A stretch of 64,000 bases of DNA from Nocardioides sp. Root190 (lineage in GTDB: Bacteria > Actinomycetota > Actinomycetes > Propionibacteriales > Nocardioidaceae), in assembly GCF_001428565.1 (NCBI RefSeq), contig NZ_LMIA01000007.1:398269-462268 (forward strand), given 5' to 3'. Position numbers and translations under genes: made by a program. Positions 60,856-64,000 of this stretch are shown one piece after another. The notes under the pieces were generated by a model. The model was not told the DNA's origin. It made no database searches and worked only from the letters and a program-made list of their open reading frames with translations. Positions within the stretch are counted from its first letter, which is position 1, and the number at the start of each line of letters is the position of its first letter.

Positions 60856-61773
60856 GTGACGCTCGCGAACATCCCGCCCGCCCCCGAGGTCCCCGGGGCC
60901 CGCCACCTCCACTCCGGCAAGGTGCGTGACCTGTACGACGTCACCGAGGGCACCCACGCCGGCAAGCTGCTGATGGTGGCCAGTGACCGGCTCTCGATCT
61001 TCGACTTCGTGCTCGCGACGACGATCCCCGACAAGGGCGAGATCCTCACCCGGATGTCGCTGTGGTGGTTCGAGCAGCTCGCCGACCTGGTGCCGAACCA
61101 CGTCGTGTCGGCTGAGGTCCCCGACGCAGTGCGTGGCCGCGCCGTCATCTGCGAACGGCTCGAGATGTTCCCCGTCGAGTGCGTCGCCCGTGGCTACCTC
61201 ACTGGATCCGGCCTGCTGGACTACCGGGCCACCGGCGAGGTGTGCGGCGTCGCGCTGCCCGCCGGCCTCGAGGACGGCAGCCGGCTCCCCGAGCCGATCT
61301 TCACGCCCGCCACGAAGGCCGACCTCGGCGACCACGACGAGAACGTCTCCTTCGACGCGGTCGCCCGCACTGTCGGTGCCGACACCGCCGGCGCGCTGCG
61401 CGACCTCACGCTCCGGGTCTACGGTCGCGCCGAGGAGATCGCGCGGGAGCAGGGCATCATCCTGGCCGACACCAAGTTCGAGTTCGGCGTCACCGGCGGC
61501 GGGGCTGACGGGGCCGACGGGGACCGGATCATCCTCGCCGACGAGGTCCTCACCCCCGACTCCTCCCGCTACTGGCCGGCCGACGACTGGCAGCCGGGCC
61601 GCACCCAGCCGTCGTACGACAAGCAGATCGTGCGCAACTGGGCGCTGTCGGCGGACAGTGGCTGGGACAAGGCCTCGGGGCAGGCGCCGCCCGCCCTGCC
61701 CGAGTCCGTGGTCGAGCACACCAGGGCCCGCTACATCGAGGCGTACGAGCGCCTCACCGGCACGAAGTTCTGA
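60856..61773 (+). CDS. purC: SAICAR synthetase
   Basis: PurC joins aspartate to carboxyaminoimidazole ribonucleotide with ATP, the step before PurB in IMP synthesis. The product is 305 residues. HSGKVRDLYDV, VASDRLSIFDFVLATTIPDK, VECVARGYLTGSGLLDY, ADTKFEFG and LADEVLTPDSSRYW are the expected motifs. The GTG start has no ribosome site but a TAGGCT box seven bases upstream (leaderless). purC is 20.5 kb from purB here, whereas the two are only a few genes apart in mycobacteria. Confidence 0.96.
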   Translation: MTLANIPPAPEVPGARHLHSGKVRDLYDVTEGTHAGKLLMVASDRLSIFDFVLATTIPDKGEILTRMSLWWFEQLADLVPNHVVSAEVPDAVRGRAVICERLEMFPVECVARGYLTGSGLLDYRATGEVCGVALPAGLEDGSRLPEPIFTPATKADLGDHDENVSFDAVARTVGADTAGALRDLTLRVYGRAEEIAREQGIILADTKFEFGVTGGGADGADGDRIILADEVLTPDSSRYWPADDWQPGRTQPSYDKQIVRNWALSADSGWDKASGQAPPALPESVVEHTRARYIEAYERLTGTKF

Positions 61774-61824
61774 CCCGCCGGCACGTCCGGATTGGGCTCC
61801 CGCACAAGGGCAGAGGTGCCTGCG

Positions 61825-61840
61825 CTGGTCTGACGACCAG
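61825..61840. promoter_or_regulatory. Palindrome upstream of acyl-CoA ligase
   Basis: CTGGTC-TGAC-GACCAG is a perfect 6-base inverted repeat with a 4-base spacer, 34 bases before the ligase ATG and just upstream of its TAGGTT -10 box (61863-61868). A TetR-type repressor site is possible; no regulator gene adjoins. Confidence 0.4.
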
Positions 61841-61862
61841 TGACCGTCCTCACCCCCGCCAG

Positions 61863-61868
61863 TAGGTT
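61863..61868 (+). promoter_or_regulatory. -10 box of the acyl-CoA ligase gene
   Basis: TAGGTT ends six bases before ATG 61875, indicating a leaderless transcript. Confidence 0.5.
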
Positions 61869-61874
61869 GTCGCC

Positions 61875-63431
61875 ATGACGAACCTCGCCGGCTTCCTCGA
61901 GAACAGCGCCCAGGCCCACCCCGATCGCACCGCCATCGTCTTCGGGGAGACCCGCCTGTCCTACCCGCAGGTGAACGGCGCCGCGAACCAGGTCGCGAAC
62001 CTGCTGGTCTCGCGAGGCATCAAGCCCGGCGACAAGGTCGCGCTCAGCTGCCCGAACCTGCCCTACTTCACGATCATCTACTACGGCATCCTCAAGGCCG
62101 GCGCGACCGTCGTCCCCCTCAACGTGCTGCTGAAGGGCCGCGAGGTGGCCTACCACCTCGCCGACTCCGACGCGAAGGCCCTCTTCGCCTTCCAGGGCAC
62201 CCCCGACCTCGCGATCGGCGCCGAGTGCCACGAGGGCTTCGAGGCGACCGAGGGCTGCGAGCAGTTCTTCGTCATCACCGCCGACCCGACCGCGCCGTCC
62301 CCGATCGAGGGCACCGAGACCTTCGCCCAGGGCGTCGCCGGCCAGCCGCCGACCTTCGACACGGTCGACGTCGACGACGACGACACGGCCGTCATCCTCT
62401 ACACCTCCGGCACCACCGGCCAGCCCAAGGGTGCCGAGCTCCGGCACCGCAACATGCGCGACAACGCGCTCGCCGGCGAGGCACTCTTCGGCGCGGACGC
62501 CGCCAAGCCCGACACCTACCTGTGCGTGCTGCCGCTCTTCCACTCCTTCGGCCAGACCGTCATCCAGAACGGTGGCTTCGCGTACGGCGGCACCGTCGTG
62601 ATGCTGCCCCGCTTCGAGGCCGCCCCCGCGATCGGCCTGATGCAGAAGGAGTCCGTCACCTTCTTCGCCGGCGTCCCGACGATGTACTGGGGCCTGCTCA
62701 ACGCCCTCGACGAGACCGTCGACGTCAAGGCGCTCGCCGCCAACCTCCGCGTCGCCGTCGCCGGTGGCGCCGCGCTGCCGGTCGAGGTGCACCACCAGTT
62801 CGAGGAGCGCTTCGGCGTGACCATCCTCGAGGGCTACGGCCTCTCCGAGACCTCGCCCGTCGCCAGCTTCTCGCGGCTGGGTCAGCCGGTCCGGGTCGGG
62901 TCGATCGGCATCCCGATCCCCGGTGTCGAGATGAAGCTCCTCGACGGCGAGTCCTGGGACGAGGTCACCGACCCCGACGGGATCGGCGAGATCGCGATCA
63001 AGGGCCACAACATCATGAAGGGCTACTACCAGCGCCCCGACGCCACCGCCGCCTCGATCAGCGAGGACGGATGGTTCCGCTCGGGCGACCTCGGCAAGAA
63101 GGACGCCGACGGCTGGTACTACATCGTCGACCGGTCCAAGGACATGATCATCCGCGGCGGCTTCAACGTGTACCCCCGTGAGATCGAGGAGGTCCTCCTC
63201 ACCCACCCCGCCATCTCGCTCGCCGCCGTCATCGGCGTCCCGCACGAGAGCCACGGCGAGGAGATCAAGGCCGTCGTGATCCTCAAGCCCGGCGCCTCCG
63301 CCACCCCCGAGGAGATCGTCGCCTGGGGCAAGGAGCAGATGGCGGCGTACAAGTACCCGCGCGTGGTGGAGATCGTCGACGCACTCCCCATGACCGCCAC
63401 CGGCAAGATCCTCAAGCGCGAGCTGAGCTGA
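61875..63431 (+). CDS. Acyl-CoA ligase (AMP-forming, FadD-like)
   Basis: The product is 518 residues, the size of medium/long-chain acyl-CoA or aryl-CoA ligases. Motifs: VILYTSGTTGQPKGAELRH, VLPLFHSFGQTVIQN, EGYGLSETSPVASF, WFRSGDLGKKDADGWYYIVD, KDMIIRGGFNVYPREIEE and the C-terminal catalytic Lys in TATGKILKREL. It makes the acyl-adenylate and then the CoA thioester. It differs from the 611-residue enzyme in the liv operon. It follows purC by 101 bases, with its own palindrome and -10 box. Substrate not known. Confidence 0.93.
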   Translation: MTNLAGFLENSAQAHPDRTAIVFGETRLSYPQVNGAANQVANLLVSRGIKPGDKVALSCPNLPYFTIIYYGILKAGATVVPLNVLLKGREVAYHLADSDAKALFAFQGTPDLAIGAECHEGFEATEGCEQFFVITADPTAPSPIEGTETFAQGVAGQPPTFDTVDVDDDDTAVILYTSGTTGQPKGAELRHRNMRDNALAGEALFGADAAKPDTYLCVLPLFHSFGQTVIQNGGFAYGGTVVMLPRFEAAPAIGLMQKESVTFFAGVPTMYWGLLNALDETVDVKALAANLRVAVAGGAALPVEVHHQFEERFGVTILEGYGLSETSPVASFSRLGQPVRVGSIGIPIPGVEMKLLDGESWDEVTDPDGIGEIAIKGHNIMKGYYQRPDATAASISEDGWFRSGDLGKKDADGWYYIVDRSKDMIIRGGFNVYPREIEEVLLTHPAISLAAVIGVPHESHGEEIKAVVILKPGASATPEEIVAWGKEQMAAYKYPRVVEIVDALPMTATGKILKRELS

Positions 63432-63569
63432 CCTGGCCCGTGCCGTCATCATCACGGGGCTCTCGTGTTCCCGATGGTTCCGGTCGTGGCCCCGGCGATC
63501 TCGTCGGACGCCTGCTCCAGCGCGGACCAACAGCGGCCGGGGCGGGACTGCGCGACGGAGTCGTGGCTC

Positions 63570-63929
63570 TCAGTCGCCGTCGATGTGTAGCTCCGACGAG
63601 GACGTACTCGCACACAGCGTCGCCAGGGCGAGGATCGGCTCCAGGTACGTCGGATGGGCATCGCCAGCCAGGCCTTGTACTTCGGCAGCGAACTGCTCCA
63701 TGTCCGCGGAACGCAAGACCGTTGAGCCGTAGAGGTCAAGCCGCGTGATCATCGGAAGGCGGGTGGAGGTACGGGCCAGTTCGCGCTCTCGGTCGACAGC
63801 GCTCTCGAAGGCTCGGTCCTCGTCGACGTAGAAGCCAAGGCGCTGCAAGCTGCGCCGGCGGGTCCGCTTGTCCCGCGGCCCATAGATGAGGAGTTGAAGG
63901 TCGAGGCCCACGCCGCGATTCTCGCCCAC
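63570..63929 (-). CDS. Hypothetical protein in low-GC edge
   Basis: The product is 119 residues: LDLQLLIYGPRDKRTRRRSL, a basic N-terminal segment, then EDRAFESAVDRERELARTST, LDLYGSTVLRSADMEQFAAE and an acidic tail. No family recognised. GTG 63929 is used; GTG 63911 would start nearer the hydrophobic strand. It begins five bases after the stop of another gene on the same strand (63935-64000), so the two are probably one operon. Base composition here is visibly less GC-rich than elsewhere in the window. Confidence 0.55.
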   Translation of the reverse strand: MGENRGVGLDLQLLIYGPRDKRTRRRSLQRLGFYVDEDRAFESAVDRERELARTSTRLPMITRLDLYGSTVLRSADMEQFAAEVQGLAGDAHPTYLEPILALATLCASTSSSELHIDGD

Positions 63930-63934
63930 CGGTG

Positions 63935-64000
63935 TCAGGCGGCGTCGTGGATCAGTTCGACGTCGGTGAAGTAGATGTCGGGGCGTGGTCGGAATGGCTC
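63935..64000 (-). CDS. C-terminal end of an unidentified gene (partial)
   Basis: The last 21 codons before a TGA stop read EPFRPRPDIYFTDVELIHDA plus one Ala. The gene continues beyond the window. The frame is open to the edge, and the following gene on the same strand starts five bases after the stop. No function can be assigned. Confidence 0.5.
   Translation of the reverse strand, partial: EPFRPRPDIYFTDVELIHDAA

Noticed and set aside
63440..63748. Small plus- and minus-strand frames after the acyl-CoA ligase, and a tRNA-like GGTTCCGGTC stretch
   Set aside because: No family motif, no ribosome site, and no cloverleaf can be formed around the stretch, so no gene is called in 63432-63569.

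Overview
The window is very GC-rich, uses many GTG starts, and carries an actinobacterial heat-shock arrangement (dnaJ-hspR next to clpB with a HAIR operator). It also has a class I lysyl-tRNA synthetase, an MhuD-type haem monooxygenase and a fused AccD/AccA carboxyltransferase. Together these point to an actinomycete of the Nocardioides type (Nocardioidaceae). That genus-level assignment is inferred from gene content and style, not from a marker gene. I see no rRNA, tRNA, CRISPR array, insertion sequence or prophage, and no gene-free stretch longer than about 260 bases.

Layout. 1-8.1 kb: end of dnaJ, hspR, a propeller lipoprotein, a DUF445 membrane protein, an Abi-alpha-like protein, and clpB behind a perfect HspR-type inverted repeat. 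8.2-15.3 kb: membrane and signalling genes, namely an HTH protein fused to an ECF-S-like membrane domain, an FHA-LuxR transcription factor coupled to a tiny membrane protein, a Ser/Thr kinase with an outside beta-propeller, and a divergent propeller lipoprotein. 15.3-31.4 kb: housekeeping genes (aminotransferase, pyrE, DedA, SpoU methyltransferase, a sigma factor with its membrane partner, fba, ilvA, an MFS pump, a DUF3151 gene, lysS, a DAG-kinase-like gene, a fused ACCase carboxyltransferase, a ketosteroid isomerase, purA). The order hspR, clpB, pyrE, spoU, dedA, fba, DUF3151, purA recalls one broad chromosomal neighbourhood in Mycobacterium tuberculosis. 31.4-41.9 kb: a kinase with FG-GAP repeats, a TetR/hydrolase pair, purD, two GNAT genes, Uma2, a HIT-like gene, purB, and two genes downstream of it. 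42.0-48.8 kb: a complete branched-chain-type ABC importer (livF, livG, acyl-CoA ligase, livH, livM, livK) with overlapping stop/start codons and a CRP-consensus site at its head. 48.8-54.4 kb: mhuD, then a lipoprotein gene coupled to a 1517-residue exported protein of three NHL propellers, cadherin-like modules and a C-terminal sortase domain. 54.4-61.8 kb: an MFS pump, a large LuxR (LAL) regulator, a second HIT-like gene, a propeller glycosidase-like gene, a sulfotransferase and purC. 61.9-64.0 kb: an acyl-CoA ligase and a lower-GC edge with unrecognised small genes.

The genes most likely to be new biology are the sortase-tailed propeller protein with its coupled lipoprotein (49.3-54.4 kb) and the compact FHA-LuxR / propeller-kinase module (10.4-15.3 kb). 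A second theme is transcription. At least a dozen genes have a TAGGNT-like -10 box exactly 6-8 bases before an ATG or GTG, which is the signature of leaderless mRNAs. In one case (27.9 kb) two divergent -10 boxes share the same TA. De novo purine genes (purA, purD, purB, purC) are spread over 31 kb, with about 20 kb of transport, regulatory and surface genes between purB and purC.
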